Shown here: positions 55,140 to 63,982 of the stretch, in pieces
Layout of the letters: every line of letters starts with the position of its first letter
Numbering within the stretch: the first letter of the stretch is position 1
Origin: a virus
Length of the DNA stretch: 64,000 bases
Direction: 5' to 3' (one strand)
Virus record (IMG/VR): IMGVR_UViG_3300028590_000009
Span: 21,055-85,054 of that record
Notes under the pieces: generated by a model
Seen by the model: only the letters and a program-made list of their open reading frames with translations
Databases searched by the model: none
What the model was told of the DNA's origin: nothing
Translations under genes and position numbers: made by a program

Positions 55140-55276
55140 CCGACGAGCAGGCCGAGACCGCCGCGCACATGCTCCGCGAATTCACCGCCGTGCATCCCGT
55201 CGACGGCCCGAAACTCGCATTCTTCACAGCACTCTTCGCGGCCATCGCGAGAAACCCACCCACACTGCCCGAATGA
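55127..55276 (+). CDS. Very small protein
   Basis: A 49-residue helical frame (MADLTDEQAETAAHMLREFT, KLAFFTALFAAIARNPP). Overlaps the previous gene by 13 nt. Possibly a small structural or scaffolding-associated protein; unknown. Confidence 0.55.
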   Translation: MADLTDEQAETAAHMLREFTAVHPVDGPKLAFFTALFAAIARNPPTLPE

Positions 55277-55288
55277 AAGAAGCACCTC

Positions 55289-55477
55289 ATGGCCGACGCC
55301 GCAAACTCGTACGTTTTCACCATCGCTGGCGAGGCTGGTGAAGTCACCGTCGAAGAACTCGCCGCCGCGATGACAACCGCCCTCAACACTGCCCTGCGCA
55401 CTGTTCCCGCAGGCGGCACCACGGGCCACGTCCTCACCAAGACCTCGGGTGGTTACGCCTGGCAGGCCGCGACATAA
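55289..55477 (+). CDS. Small phage structural-like protein (G.VLTKTS.GYAW end)
   Basis: A 62-residue protein: MADAANSYVFTIAGEAGEVT, TALRTVPAGGTTGHVLTKTS, GGYAWQAAT. The G-G-T-T-G-x-V-L-x-K-x-S motif is typical of phage fibre or decoration proteins. CAGGAG-like AAAGAAGCACCTC upstream. Short length suggests an accessory head or tail protein. Confidence 0.62.
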   Translation: MADAANSYVFTIAGEAGEVTVEELAAAMTTALNTALRTVPAGGTTGHVLTKTSGGYAWQAAT

Positions 55478-55479
55478 CC

Positions 55480-55701
55480 GTGGCTGATCTCGCTGACGGC
55501 GGCCCGCTCCCCGAACAACCGGACGGGCCGCCCGACTTCTGCACTCCCTGCGCGTACTCCGCGCCGCACTTCCACCCAACGATTCCCGGTGCCGACTGGT
55601 TCATCGAGGGTCGACGCTTCCGTGAGGTCGGCCGCATCCCCAACGCGAACGGCGCGACAGTCCACCTCGCAGCCGCCGACACACCGCCCCCATTCCATTA
55701 G
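55480..55701 (+). CDS. Hypothetical protein
   Basis: A 73-residue protein from GTG 55480. FCTPCAYSAPHFHPTIPGAD, WFIEGRRFREVGRIPN. Pro-rich with Cys/His near the N-terminus. Unknown. Confidence 0.62.
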   Translation: MADLADGGPLPEQPDGPPDFCTPCAYSAPHFHPTIPGADWFIEGRRFREVGRIPNANGATVHLAAADTPPPFH

Positions 55702-55709
55702 GAGCCCCG

Positions 55710-56126
55710 TTGAGCCTGAAAATGTACGCCACCGACTTCGTTAACGGCTTCGAGTACATGTTCACGCTCCCCGAAGAGGTCGTCGGCGGCGTCGACACCT
55801 ACTACGCGGGCAGCAAACCCTATCTCGCGGGCCAATACACCGTGGACACCGAAACACTCACCACATACTTCAACCATCCCGCGATCGGCGACCGGTTCCT
55901 CACCCTCGACGACGACACCACCTATGTGCGCGTCACGGGCGGGTCTGCGACGTTCACGGGCGGCACGATCCTGCTGGACCAGTCACGCGAAATCTTCTGG
56001 CCCAACGGTGAAGGCGGTCCCCTCGTCAACTTCCGGGTTGTCGAACCGTCCCCGCCAACCCATCCGCTCGACTGGTTCTTCATCGAGGTCGACCGGGCGC
56101 TCGAAGACTACAACGCAACAAGCTAG
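55710..56126 (+). CDS. Hypothetical beta-rich protein
   Basis: A 138-residue protein starting TTG 55710 (TAGGAGCCCCG SD); ATG 55722 is an alternative. Strand-rich: YMFTLPEEVVGGVDTYYAGS, VRVTGGSATFTGGTILLDQS. May be a small virion or decoration protein. Unknown. Confidence 0.65.
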   Translation: MSLKMYATDFVNGFEYMFTLPEEVVGGVDTYYAGSKPYLAGQYTVDTETLTTYFNHPAIGDRFLTLDDDTTYVRVTGGSATFTGGTILLDQSREIFWPNGEGGPLVNFRVVEPSPPTHPLDWFFIEVDRALEDYNATS

Positions 56127-56310
56127 CCGCCCATACATGCGCGGCGCGACCTCCAACGCGAGGTATCGCAAATTGAGGTAGTCGGTGCCTGCCCAGAGAA
56201 CCCCCACCGAACTTTTCCGCCACACCCTCGTGCCCCATTCGGTCGGGGCCGCCCCACAGGCAGCAGGGGTCTCGTGGCGGGGCCGCTGGCAGCCATGAGC
56301 GCCGCGGCCA

Positions 56311-56353
56311 GGCCCGCGCGGTCGGTATCGCTACCACGGGAGCCGCGCGGGCC
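56311..56353. repeat. 11-bp inverted repeat upstream of the esterase
   Basis: GGCCCGCGCGG and its complement around a 21-nt loop in the 263-bp gap before 56390. No T run follows, so regulatory or leader structure is likely. The rest of the gap (56127-56310) has no gene I can support. Confidence 0.5.
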
Positions 56354-56389
56354 ACAGCTTCCCACAACTTCATAACGCCAGGAGGCGTC

Positions 56390-57310
56390 ATGTCCATCAA
56401 CTCCTGCGCACGAACCGCACTCGTTTGCGTGATCGCGCTCGGCCCACTCGTCTTCGCTTCCGGGCACGCTGTCGCTGACGGCCCCGACTGTCGCCCGTTG
56501 GTGATCGGTGTCGGCGGCAACGGCGAACGCGCCAACACCAACTTCGGGCGCGCAACCATCGTCGGCGACATGCTCGAATACGAAGCCCAACAGGGGAATC
56601 GGGTCGAAGCACTCGACTACAAATCCAGCGTATGGCCTACCGGTCCGTACACGAAGGACGAATCCGTCACCGATGGCCGCGCGCGACTGCAAGCCCGTAT
56701 CGCCGAATACCGCCAAGACTGCCCGAACGGTCACGTCACCGTCATCGGTCACAGCCTGGGCGCCGAATTCGCTGACGAGGCAGACGCCGACCGGGTAGTG
56801 ACGTACGGGGATCCGCGGACTCCTGGCGGCATCTACTCGGCACTTCCGGGCATCGTTCCGGGCATCTCCTCGCCCGGTCCACGCGACCCTGACCCGCGTG
56901 TGACGACCGTGTGCCACGAGTTCGATGCGATCTGCGACAGCCCCGCGCCATGGGCCGATCCTGCCAAGTTCGTTCAGGGATGGGCGGGCTATGCGATGGG
57001 CTGGCATTACTACGCGCCCGACGAAGCCGATGGGCTGCCGCCTGGTGATCACCTTATCGACCGTCCCGCACCTTTGCCGTGGCTGCCCGAATCGACACCG
57101 ACCGGGATTCCGAACGCGCCGACCGCGCCGCTGCCCACATGGGAGCCCGGACCGCTGCCCTCGCTCGAAATGCTCGACCCCGGACCGTATGTGCCGACAC
57201 CGCTGTCCACGTGGATCCCGGACGAGGTTGAAGCGTTCCTGCCGCCCGAGGTGACGGGATTCGTTCCGCCGCCGCTGCCTGCCATCCCCGCGCTTCCATC
57301 GATTGGATGA
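56390..57310 (+). CDS. Secreted alpha/beta-hydrolase (PE-PPE/cutinase-type)
   Basis: A 306-residue protein: signal peptide about 1-29 (ALVCVIALGPLVFASGHAVA), then GVGGNGE...NFGRA, nucleophile elbow GHSLG (120-124, Ser122), a VCHEFDAICD segment (Asp and Cys), GWHYY for a catalytic His, and a Pro-rich C-terminus (about 235-306). Architecture fits PE-PPE-domain or lysin-B-like esterases of mycolic-acid bacteria and their phages, which cut ester links in the cell envelope. Secreted or exported; could act in lysis, host entry or lysogen envelope change. CCAGGAGGCGTC is the SD. Confidence 0.85.
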   Translation: MSINSCARTALVCVIALGPLVFASGHAVADGPDCRPLVIGVGGNGERANTNFGRATIVGDMLEYEAQQGNRVEALDYKSSVWPTGPYTKDESVTDGRARLQARIAEYRQDCPNGHVTVIGHSLGAEFADEADADRVVTYGDPRTPGGIYSALPGIVPGISSPGPRDPDPRVTTVCHEFDAICDSPAPWADPAKFVQGWAGYAMGWHYYAPDEADGLPPGDHLIDRPAPLPWLPESTPTGIPNAPTAPLPTWEPGPLPSLEMLDPGPYVPTPLSTWIPDEVEAFLPPEVTGFVPPPLPAIPALPSIG

Positions 57311-57579
57311 AAATGACCGACAACGGCTCGCTTGGTTGGCTGGAGTATCTTCCCCGCGATTGGGGCTTCTGGGCGCAGATCGACGTCCGGGCGATGGCCG
57401 AATTGACCGATCTCCCGGTCACGGAAGTCTTGGTCATGAGTCGCGAGGACTACACCGACCGACTCAGGGGATTCGACTCCGTAACCTGGTTCACTGCCCG
57501 CGAACTGGTCGCGTCGAAGATCCTCGAAGCCGCGCAATCGGACCTGGCGCAAACGAAGGCGGCCGTGAATGCCGCCTGA
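57307..57579 (+). CDS. Hypothetical protein
   Basis: A 90-residue protein (MKMTDNGSLGWLEYLPRDWG start; MTDNGS at 57313 also possible). FWAQIDVRAMAELTDLPVTE, then a helical end. ATGA overlap with the esterase. Unknown. Confidence 0.65.
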   Translation: MKMTDNGSLGWLEYLPRDWGFWAQIDVRAMAELTDLPVTEVLVMSREDYTDRLRGFDSVTWFTARELVASKILEAAQSDLAQTKAAVNAA

Positions 57580-57823
57580 CGTCACCCTCTATTCCAGCCC
57601 CGGATGTCAGCCCTGCAAGGCAACAGCCCGGAAGCTGACGCAACTCGGCATCGAACACGCCCACATCGACGTCACGCAGGATCCTGCCGCCCTCGACTAC
57701 ATCCGAGGGCTCGGCTACACAGCCGCGCCCGTAGTCGTTGCAGGCGAAGAACATTGGACCGGATTCCGGCTGACTCGGATCGAAGCACTAGCGGCTTCAC
57801 TGCGCACAGCGGTCGACGAATAA
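57569..57823 (+). CDS. Glutaredoxin / NrdH-like thiol protein
   Basis: An 84-residue protein: MPPDVTLYSSPGCQPCKATA has Cys13-x-x-Cys16; the cis-Pro site is TAAPVVV and WTGFRL the C-terminal helix start, as in NrdH or mycoredoxin. It should transfer electrons to ribonucleotide reductase or reduce mixed disulfides, and would support phage DNA precursor supply. Overlaps the previous gene by 11 nt. Confidence 0.9.
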   Translation: MPPDVTLYSSPGCQPCKATARKLTQLGIEHAHIDVTQDPAALDYIRGLGYTAAPVVVAGEEHWTGFRLTRIEALAASLRTAVDE

Positions 57824-57842
57824 CCCCAACATCGGAGGCCCC

Positions 57843-58010
57843 ATGAAATTCCATCTGAAGTTGCTGGGGCTGTTCGAAATCGACATCGAAACCCCTGCCG
57901 TCGAACAGGTTTCATCCATCGACATTGTTTCAGCCTGCCTGAGCGCCATCTCTCAGATCCCCATGTTCCAGACCATGATGATGGTCACGGAGGACGAGGA
58001 CGAGAACTGA
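57843..58010 (+). CDS. Small hypothetical protein
   Basis: A 55-residue protein (MKFHLKLLGLFEIDIETPAV start, then FQTMMMVTEDEDEN). GGAGGCCCC SD-like. Unknown. Confidence 0.6.
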   Translation: MKFHLKLLGLFEIDIETPAVEQVSSIDIVSACLSAISQIPMFQTMMMVTEDEDEN

Positions 58011-58291
58011 TGGCCCGCGCCACCTGGGCGAACGGCGGCAACGCCTGGCGACTCCTCGCCGCCGCCATCGCCACCTACGAACTCATCACGCCGCCCGAGC
58101 AACTGCTCACCGCAGCCTGTGAACGAGGCATCAAACGGCATCCGATAGCGGTACGGGCGGCCATCATCGTGACCGCCCTCCACCTTTTGGGACTGATTCC
58201 GCGCCGAATCGATCCCTACGCCCACCTACCGGGCGTCCGTAAGCACGTCAGCGAATCGCTTCACCGCTTGATTCGCCCCCTGCCGAGATAA
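58010..58291 (+). CDS. DUF7427-like hypothetical protein
   Basis: A 93-residue protein: ATWANGGNAWRLLAAAIATY, ELITPPEQLLTAACERGIKR, AAIIVTALHLLGLIPRRIDP. The YELITPPEQLLTAA...HLxGLIPRxxDPYA pattern recurs in actinophages (family memory). Its hydrophobic centre may be membrane-associated. Overlaps the preceding stop by one base. Confidence 0.68.
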   Translation: MARATWANGGNAWRLLAAAIATYELITPPEQLLTAACERGIKRHPIAVRAAIIVTALHLLGLIPRRIDPYAHLPGVRKHVSESLHRLIRPLPR

Positions 58292-58453
58292 ACCCGCAGC
58301 ATCAGCCAACACCTGCCACGTAAACGGCTGCCCCGTCTCCGGATCGATCACCTCGCGTAGTCGCGCGATCTCCGACCCGCGCCCATCCTGCACCTCGGCA
58401 TCCATCTTCGCGAACCACCGCAGATGACGTAACAACTCGTCCCGAGCATCCAT
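58226..58453 (-). CDS. Small HTH-like protein
   Basis: A 75-residue protein from ATG 58453: MDARDELLRHLRWFAKMDAE and TWQVLADAAGLSRQGANQAV, a helix-turn-helix-like end. Overlaps the convergent plus gene by 66 bp. Likely a local regulator; moderate confidence. Confidence 0.6.
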   Translation of the reverse strand: MDARDELLRHLRWFAKMDAEVQDGRGSEIARLREVIDPETGQPFTWQVLADAAGLSRQGANQAVKRFADVLTDAR

Positions 58454-58608
58454 GATCACAGCGTACACCCAGTTACGTCACGACATACAGTCTGTGACAT
58501 AAACTCGACACGCCGATCGGCGCTCACGCGGTCCGCCCAGGAGGCGACCGCCCCCACCCCCCCGAACGTGCACGGCCAGGCGCCGACACGTCCCACGGAG
58601 GACGCCCA

Positions 58609-59118
58609 ATGGCACGCAAAAAGACAATCCCCGTCGAAAAACTGGTAGCGACCCAAGAAAAACGCAACTACTGCCTCGAACGCAGACTCGCCGGCCTCAC
58701 GCAGAAAGAAATCTGCGAAGAAACAGGCTGGGACAAGTCCGCGGTCTCCCGCTACATCAGCACCGCCATCGCCGACATCACCCGCGAAAACGCCACCGAA
58801 TTCCTCGAAGTCGAGCTGGCCCGCCTGGACGCGATGTGGGCAGCCATCTGGGAAGACATCGTCAACCCAGGCGAAGACGACCGCAACGGCCAAACCTGGA
58901 AGATCGACCGCGCACTCGCGATCATGGACCAGCGCGCGAAACTCACCGGCAGCTACAAGACCGCCGAAATGAAAGCCGTCGCCGACGCCCGAGGCAACCT
59001 CAACACTGAAACCTCCTCGATGGTCGGCCGCTTCTTCGACGCCCTCGAAAAGGTGTACGAAGCCGACGGCATCACAGCGGCTACGGAGGCGCCCGAGTCT
59101 GCGGACGACGAACAGTGA
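58609..59118 (+). CDS. Terminase small subunit
   Basis: A 169-residue protein: basic start MARKKTIPVEKLVATQEKRN, HTH ...KEICEETGWDKSAVSRYIST, central helical oligomerisation region, acidic C-terminus. Directly before the large subunit with a 4-nt overlap. It should recognise the packaging site. CGGAGGACGCCC is the SD. Confidence 0.85.
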   Translation: MARKKTIPVEKLVATQEKRNYCLERRLAGLTQKEICEETGWDKSAVSRYISTAIADITRENATEFLEVELARLDAMWAAIWEDIVNPGEDDRNGQTWKIDRALAIMDQRAKLTGSYKTAEMKAVADARGNLNTETSSMVGRFFDALEKVYEADGITAATEAPESADDEQ

Positions 59119-60827
59119 GCCTGCTGGACACACTTCCCCTGTCCCGCAAACAAATCGCTTCCATCGTCGAAGCCCGCCGCGCACGAGTCTCCATACTCTC
59201 CGGCGCGGTGCGATCAGGCAAAACCATCGCCAGCATCCTCGCCTTCTACGACGCGGTACTACGCGCCCCCGAATCCGGGCTCATCATCATCGTCGGCCGA
59301 ACCTTGCAGACGATCGAACGCAACATCATCGAGCCCATGCAAGACCAAGCCGTATTCGGCATATGGTCGAACGAAGTCCACCACACACGCGGATCCTCCA
59401 CCGCGATCATCCTCGGCCGCACCATCCACCTGATCGGCGCCAACGACGTCCGCGCAGAAGGCAAACTCCGCGGCATGACCGCCTGCCTCGCGCTGGTGGA
59501 CGAAGCCACACTGCTCCCAGAAAACTTCTGGACCCAGCTCCTCGCGCGCCTCTCCGTCCCCGGCGCACGCTGCCTGGCAACCACCAACCCCGACAATCCA
59601 GCCCACTTCCTGAAGGTCAACTACATCGACCGACAGCACGAACTGGACTTGCGGGCCTGGTCGTTCATGCTCGACGACAACCCGTCACTCGACCCCGACT
59701 ATGTCGCCGCGATCAAAGCCGAATTCTCCGGACTGTTCTACCTGCGCAACATCAACGGATTGTGGGTCGCCGCCGACGGCGCCGTCTACGACTGCTTCGA
59801 CCCCGACCGCCACGTGGTGCCATGGGGCGAACTGCCCGACCTGCAATGCTATATCGGGATCGCCGTCGACCACGGCACCACCAACCCCACCCATGCGATC
59901 ATGCTCGGTTTAGGTGTCGACAACGTGCTGTATGCGGTCGACGAATGGCGGTATGCGCCCTCGAACAAAGAGGCCCGCAAAACCAACGTCCAACTCTCGC
60001 AAGGCTTACGGGGCTGGATGGCTACCGCCCATCATCCGCGCGAAGACCCGGACAGCCCGCCACGCATCACCTGCCCCGTTATTGTTGACCCTGCCGCCGC
60101 GGACTTCCGAGTCCAGTTGAAGCAGGACGGGCAACGCACGGTACCCGCCTACAACGAAGTGCTGTACGGGATTCGAACCACCTCCGCACTGTTCTCTATC
60201 GAAAAACTGAAGATCAGCGACCGATGCCCTGAACTGTTGAAAGAAATCCCCGGATATGTGTGGGATACGAAAGCGACAGAAGAAGGCAAGGATGCGCCGG
60301 TCAAGGTGAATGACCACGGCTGTTTTGTGGCCGGCACGCTGGTCGAAACCGTCGACGGGCCGCAGCCAATCGAAACGATCGAACCCGGAACGCTGGTGTT
60401 GACCCGGTTCGGGTATCGACCAGTCCTCGACGCTGGATGCACAGGGGTTCACGCTCCACGTGCGCTGCTCCTGGCCGACGGCACCACATTGCTTGGGACT
60501 GCGAATCATCCGGTGTTCGTCGACGGCGAAGGCTTCACGCCGATCGAGGAACTCCACCCCGGCGACGTCATTCAGCAGGCGACTGGTACGAGCGCCGTCG
60601 TCAGTGTCGATTGGGTCAAAGGTCTCGAACCCGTCTACAACCTGACAGTATTCGAACAGCCTGAGTATTACGCGAACGGCGTACTCGTCCACAACTGCGA
60701 CTCGTTGCGCTACTCCATCGCATCGACTGAACGCAAATGGCGGCGTCGTATCAAACTCGCAACCCAATTCCGACCCGAAACGGCGGACGAAGATCCTGGC
60801 TTTACAAAGCAAATAGACTTGAAGTAA
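59115..60827 (+). CDS. Terminase large subunit with intein
   Basis: A 570-residue precursor; 445 residues without the intein. ATPase: Walker A SGAVRSGKT (29-37), Walker B ACLALVDEA (Asp129, Glu130). Nuclease: VDHGTTNPTH (Asp252), later acidic residues. It packages phage DNA and makes the terminal cuts. Intein is at residue 403, splitting NDHG/CDSLRY near the last nuclease motif. GTG start. Confidence 0.92.
   Translation: MSLLDTLPLSRKQIASIVEARRARVSILSGAVRSGKTIASILAFYDAVLRAPESGLIIIVGRTLQTIERNIIEPMQDQAVFGIWSNEVHHTRGSSTAIILGRTIHLIGANDVRAEGKLRGMTACLALVDEATLLPENFWTQLLARLSVPGARCLATTNPDNPAHFLKVNYIDRQHELDLRAWSFMLDDNPSLDPDYVAAIKAEFSGLFYLRNINGLWVAADGAVYDCFDPDRHVVPWGELPDLQCYIGIAVDHGTTNPTHAIMLGLGVDNVLYAVDEWRYAPSNKEARKTNVQLSQGLRGWMATAHHPREDPDSPPRITCPVIVDPAAADFRVQLKQDGQRTVPAYNEVLYGIRTTSALFSIEKLKISDRCPELLKEIPGYVWDTKATEEGKDAPVKVNDHGCFVAGTLVETVDGPQPIETIEPGTLVLTRFGYRPVLDAGCTGVHAPRALLLADGTTLLGTANHPVFVDGEGFTPIEELHPGDVIQQATGTSAVVSVDWVKGLEPVYNLTVFEQPEYYANGVLVHNCDSLRYSIASTERKWRRRIKLATQFRPETADEDPGFTKQIDLK
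60321..60695 (+). mobile_element. Mini-intein in large terminase
   Basis: A 125-residue intein: CFVAGTLVETVDGPQPIETI starts with Cys, then TANHPVFVDGEGF (block B-like THxxH region) and VLVHN before +1 Cys. No homing endonuclease domain. Complete splice signals, so likely active in splicing but immobile. Confidence 0.87.
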
Positions 60828-60851
60828 ACGGTCGAATGTCAGGAGATTCGA

Positions 60852-61106
60852 ATGTCTTTCGCGGACGATGTCGAAGCGTATGAACAACAACCCGCACCGG
60901 TCAAATACTGCAAAACCGGGCAATGGGTGAACGATCTCGACACACGCGACCGTGAAGCATTCAAGCGAGCGTTGAGCCGTGGCGGACCGGTATCGGATTT
61001 GCATCGCATCGCCATCAACAACGGCTGCACCGCGGCAGAAACCCGATTCCGGGCACACTGCCGCCGACGCTGCTCCTGCTACATCAACATGGAGGTTGCG
61101 GCGTGA
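60852..61106 (+). CDS. Hypothetical protein upstream of metallophosphoesterase
   Basis: An 84-residue protein: MSFADDVEAYEQQPAPVKYC, then RDREAFKRALSRGGPVSDLH and RAHCRRRCSCYIN. A HTH-like centre and C-terminal Cys cluster; the N-terminus is similar to the next gene (MSLADDVDAL). GGAGATTCG SD-like. Unknown role in head assembly or packaging. Confidence 0.68.
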   Translation: MSFADDVEAYEQQPAPVKYCKTGQWVNDLDTRDREAFKRALSRGGPVSDLHRIAINNGCTAAETRFRAHCRRRCSCYINMEVAA

Positions 61107-62302
61107 GCCTCGCCGACGATGTCGACGCGTTGACCGTCTCTGAGCCCGTCAACAAGGGCTCAATCGATGTCACCAGCGATGGCGCTACCGTCAACAACGT
61201 CGTCGTCGACGAACCGATCGACAGCGACTGGTCACGCGTATTCGCGCTGTTCCGCCTCGACGCCGAGCAGTTCGAGGTTGTCGACGAGACCGTGCGCTGC
61301 TCCACATGGCAGCAGTCGCGCGGCCTCGATGACGGAACCCGCGATGTCATCCAGCTGTACGCCTACAGTGCCCGCTTCAAACGCAAGCCGAAGCAGCGGA
61401 TCCCCGATGACGAGATCGCCGAACGGCAACGCCTCGTGCGCGAATGGACGCTACCGGTCGCTCCCGGCGCTTCTTCGAACTGGAAGCCCGAAGTTGCCGC
61501 GGTCATCAATCTCGCGGACGTGCAAGGCGGAAAGAGTGAGGGCGGAGGGGTAGCGGCCACGCAACAGCGGCTCCTCGACGGCCTCACCAACGTGCATCTC
61601 TGGCTGGAACGCCAACGCGAAACCTACAACGTCTCCGAAATCGTGCTCGTCAACAACGGCGACCCGATGGAAGGCTGCGACGGGTCATATTCTTCGCAAC
61701 TTTTCACGGTCGAACTGAACACGCGCGGGCAAATGAACTTCGTACTCGACATGTGGGAGCTTTACGCACGCGAACTGTTCCCGCAGTTCAAACGCGCCCA
61801 ATTCGTGTCCGTGCTCTGTAATCACGGCCAGTTGGGCCGCCAGAACGGGCGCGACAACAAGACATCCGATTCGGACAACGCCGGCGGATTCCTCGCCGAG
61901 ACACTGAAGCGGATCCTTGCCGCACGAACCGAGTTCGATCACGTCACCTGGACCATCCCGCACGACGAAATGAACGTCTACACCACCGTTTCCGGTGTGC
62001 CGATGGCGTTCAATCATGGGCACAAGGTTCCCGGCCGTGACGCGACAGGGTTCGAAAAATGGCTCAACGGCCAAGTCCGCGGCGACCACCACGCACACAC
62101 CGCCCGCATCTGGCAGACCGCACACCGCCACCACTTCGCCTGCTGGGACATGGGTTCCTGCACAGTCTTCCAAGCGCCGAGCCTGGACGGCGGCAGTAAA
62201 TGGCTGCGCGACCTGACCGGACGATACTCCCGCTCCGGGATCCTGACCTACCTCGTGGGTGAACACTCCCCACTCGGCTGGTCGGACCTGGCATTCCTTT
62301 AA
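61103..62302 (+). CDS. Metallophosphoesterase-like protein (head module)
   Basis: A 399-residue protein with calcineurin-like landmarks: LADVQGGKSEGGG (D-x-Q instead of D-x-H), NNGDPMEG (GD), LCNHGQLGRQ (NH), FNHGHKVPG and TAHRHHF. Conserved next to terminase/portal genes of actinophages in my memory. The first His ligand of the D-x-H motif is replaced, so activity is uncertain. GTG start. Confidence 0.78.
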   Translation: MSLADDVDALTVSEPVNKGSIDVTSDGATVNNVVVDEPIDSDWSRVFALFRLDAEQFEVVDETVRCSTWQQSRGLDDGTRDVIQLYAYSARFKRKPKQRIPDDEIAERQRLVREWTLPVAPGASSNWKPEVAAVINLADVQGGKSEGGGVAATQQRLLDGLTNVHLWLERQRETYNVSEIVLVNNGDPMEGCDGSYSSQLFTVELNTRGQMNFVLDMWELYARELFPQFKRAQFVSVLCNHGQLGRQNGRDNKTSDSDNAGGFLAETLKRILAARTEFDHVTWTIPHDEMNVYTTVSGVPMAFNHGHKVPGRDATGFEKWLNGQVRGDHHAHTARIWQTAHRHHFACWDMGSCTVFQAPSLDGGSKWLRDLTGRYSRSGILTYLVGEHSPLGWSDLAFL

Positions 62303-62311
62303 CTCGATAAC

Positions 62312-62347
62312 GCCCCTTGTGCGTTGTCGCACAAGCTCACAGGGGGC
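62312..62347 (+). promoter_or_regulatory. RBS-enclosing hairpin of portal gene
   Basis: An 8-bp stem CTTGTGCG/CGCACAAG with a TTGT loop (62316-62335) is flanked by GCCC and GGGC, which would pair the portal SD (AGGGGGC). The SD is 7 nt before the ATG at 62354. Structure suggests translational control of portal dose. Confidence 0.5.
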
Positions 62348-62353
62348 TGCTCC

Positions 62354-63982
62354 ATGCCGATGCCTGAGTTTTCAGGAAAATTCCCCGGCGCCCCTTGGGA
62401 TGTCGCTGCTGACGCTTACCACATCTTCAACAGTTGGTACAGCGGAGACGTCGACGCTCTCGAAGAGATTTACGCCCATCAGCATTCGCAAGCCCCGGCA
62501 TCACGCCCGAGTCAGTGGCGTGGAGGCGTGGTCGGCGCACTCAGCCGCATGTGGTTTGGGAAACCGCTGACCCAAGACCAAAAGCGCCTGCACATCCCCG
62601 CCGCCGCTGGCATCGCCACCACGTCCGCCGACCTCCTGTTCGGGCAGCCGCCGAGCTGGCTGTTCAGCGAAGGCGACGCGGCAGACCTTGAAGGCGCGCA
62701 AGCCCGCCTGAGCGAACTGCTAGACGGCGCGGACACTTTGACGACGTTCCTGAAAGCCGCGGAGATCCAAGCATCCTTGGGTGGGGTCTATCTGCGACTG
62801 ACCTGGGATCAAGCAGTCGCGAAGAAGATCATGATGGACGCCGTGGCCCCCGATGCGGCCATCCCCCAATGGCGATACGGCAGATTGACCGCAGTCACGT
62901 TCTGGACGTTCGTCGGCAAGGACAAACGCGGCACCTGGCGCCACCTGGAGCATCACGAGCCTGGTCGAATCGAGCACGCCCTCTATTGCGGCGATGACGG
63001 TTCGATCGGCCGGAAGATGGGACTTGGCGACCGCCCCGAAACTACGTGGGCCGCCGAGTTGGTTGACGATCAGTCTTCGATCGCGACGAACATCGACCGA
63101 CTGACGGCCTGCTACATCCCGAACGTGCAGCCCGCTCGACGCTGGCGCAATATCCCGCAGCTTTCCCCGCTCGGCCGCTCGGATTTCGAAGGCATCGAGC
63201 CCCTATTCGATGCACTCGATGAGGCTTGGTCGTCGTGGATGCGAGACCTCGAACTCGCGAAGGCCAGATTGTTCGTCTCGCAGGAGGCCCTGGAGGATCA
63301 AGGCCCCGGACTCGGTGCCACGTTCGATCCTGAACAGCAGATTTTCACGGGCGTTCCCGATGACGGCGGCACAGCATACGACGCAGCCGCGGGCATCAGG
63401 CAACTCGTCCAAGCCCAGCAGTTCGAGATCCGCGTGAAAGAGCACGCTGAGACGTGCGAGCGGCTGCTGAAGGAAATCCTTCGCGCGGCAGGCTATTCCG
63501 CAGGCGACTTCGATGACGGCGACGCTGCTGCGATCACTGCGACCGAGGTATCGGCCCGCAAGGATAAGAGCAACCTCACACGTGCGAAAAAAATTCTACT
63601 GTGGCAGGCAGAAGCTAGCGAACTCGCATTTACGGCCATGTTGCTAGACGCGAAGGTGAATGGCGGATCGGACTTCGGGATCACGAAGGCCCCGGAGATG
63701 AAGTTCCCAGTTCGCGCCGACCAAGATCCTGTCCAACTCTCGACCGCTATCTCGAATCTGCGTCTCGCGAAGGCGATTTCGACTCCTGAATCGGTGCGCA
63801 TGTTCCATCCGAACTGGAGCAATGATGAAGTCGATGACGAGGTCGCGTTGATCGAGAAGGAAGCCAAGGCGGAAGCTGAGGCGCAACAGCCGGTCATGCT
63901 CGACACTCCTGGCGATTTCGTAGGCGGAAAGCCTGCCGCTGAGGATCCAGCCGAGGATGACCCGTTCGCCAAGGCTGCCTGA
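62354..63982 (+). CDS. Portal protein
   Basis: A 542-residue protein. N-terminal MPMPEFSGKFPGAPWDVAAD, then ASRPSQWRGGVVGALSRMWF, ADLLFGQPPSWLF, GVYLRLTWD, TACYIPN, KSNLTRAKKILLWQAEASEL and an acidic C-terminus. The order and the GIATTSADLLFG motif fit phage portal proteins. It forms the dodecameric ring at the head vertex. ATG 62354 used because of the SD; a TTG at 62324 is upstream. Directly after the terminase block. Confidence 0.9.
   Translation: MPMPEFSGKFPGAPWDVAADAYHIFNSWYSGDVDALEEIYAHQHSQAPASRPSQWRGGVVGALSRMWFGKPLTQDQKRLHIPAAAGIATTSADLLFGQPPSWLFSEGDAADLEGAQARLSELLDGADTLTTFLKAAEIQASLGGVYLRLTWDQAVAKKIMMDAVAPDAAIPQWRYGRLTAVTFWTFVGKDKRGTWRHLEHHEPGRIEHALYCGDDGSIGRKMGLGDRPETTWAAELVDDQSSIATNIDRLTACYIPNVQPARRWRNIPQLSPLGRSDFEGIEPLFDALDEAWSSWMRDLELAKARLFVSQEALEDQGPGLGATFDPEQQIFTGVPDDGGTAYDAAAGIRQLVQAQQFEIRVKEHAETCERLLKEILRAAGYSAGDFDDGDAAAITATEVSARKDKSNLTRAKKILLWQAEASELAFTAMLLDAKVNGGSDFGITKAPEMKFPVRADQDPVQLSTAISNLRLAKAISTPESVRMFHPNWSNDEVDDEVALIEKEAKAEAEAQQPVMLDTPGDFVGGKPAAEDPAEDDPFAKAA

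Noticed and set aside
56123-57052. 309-aa minus-strand ORF opposite the esterase
   Set aside because: Lacks an RBS, opposes the strong plus-strand gene with signal peptide and GHSLG motif, and its composition is that of a shadow.
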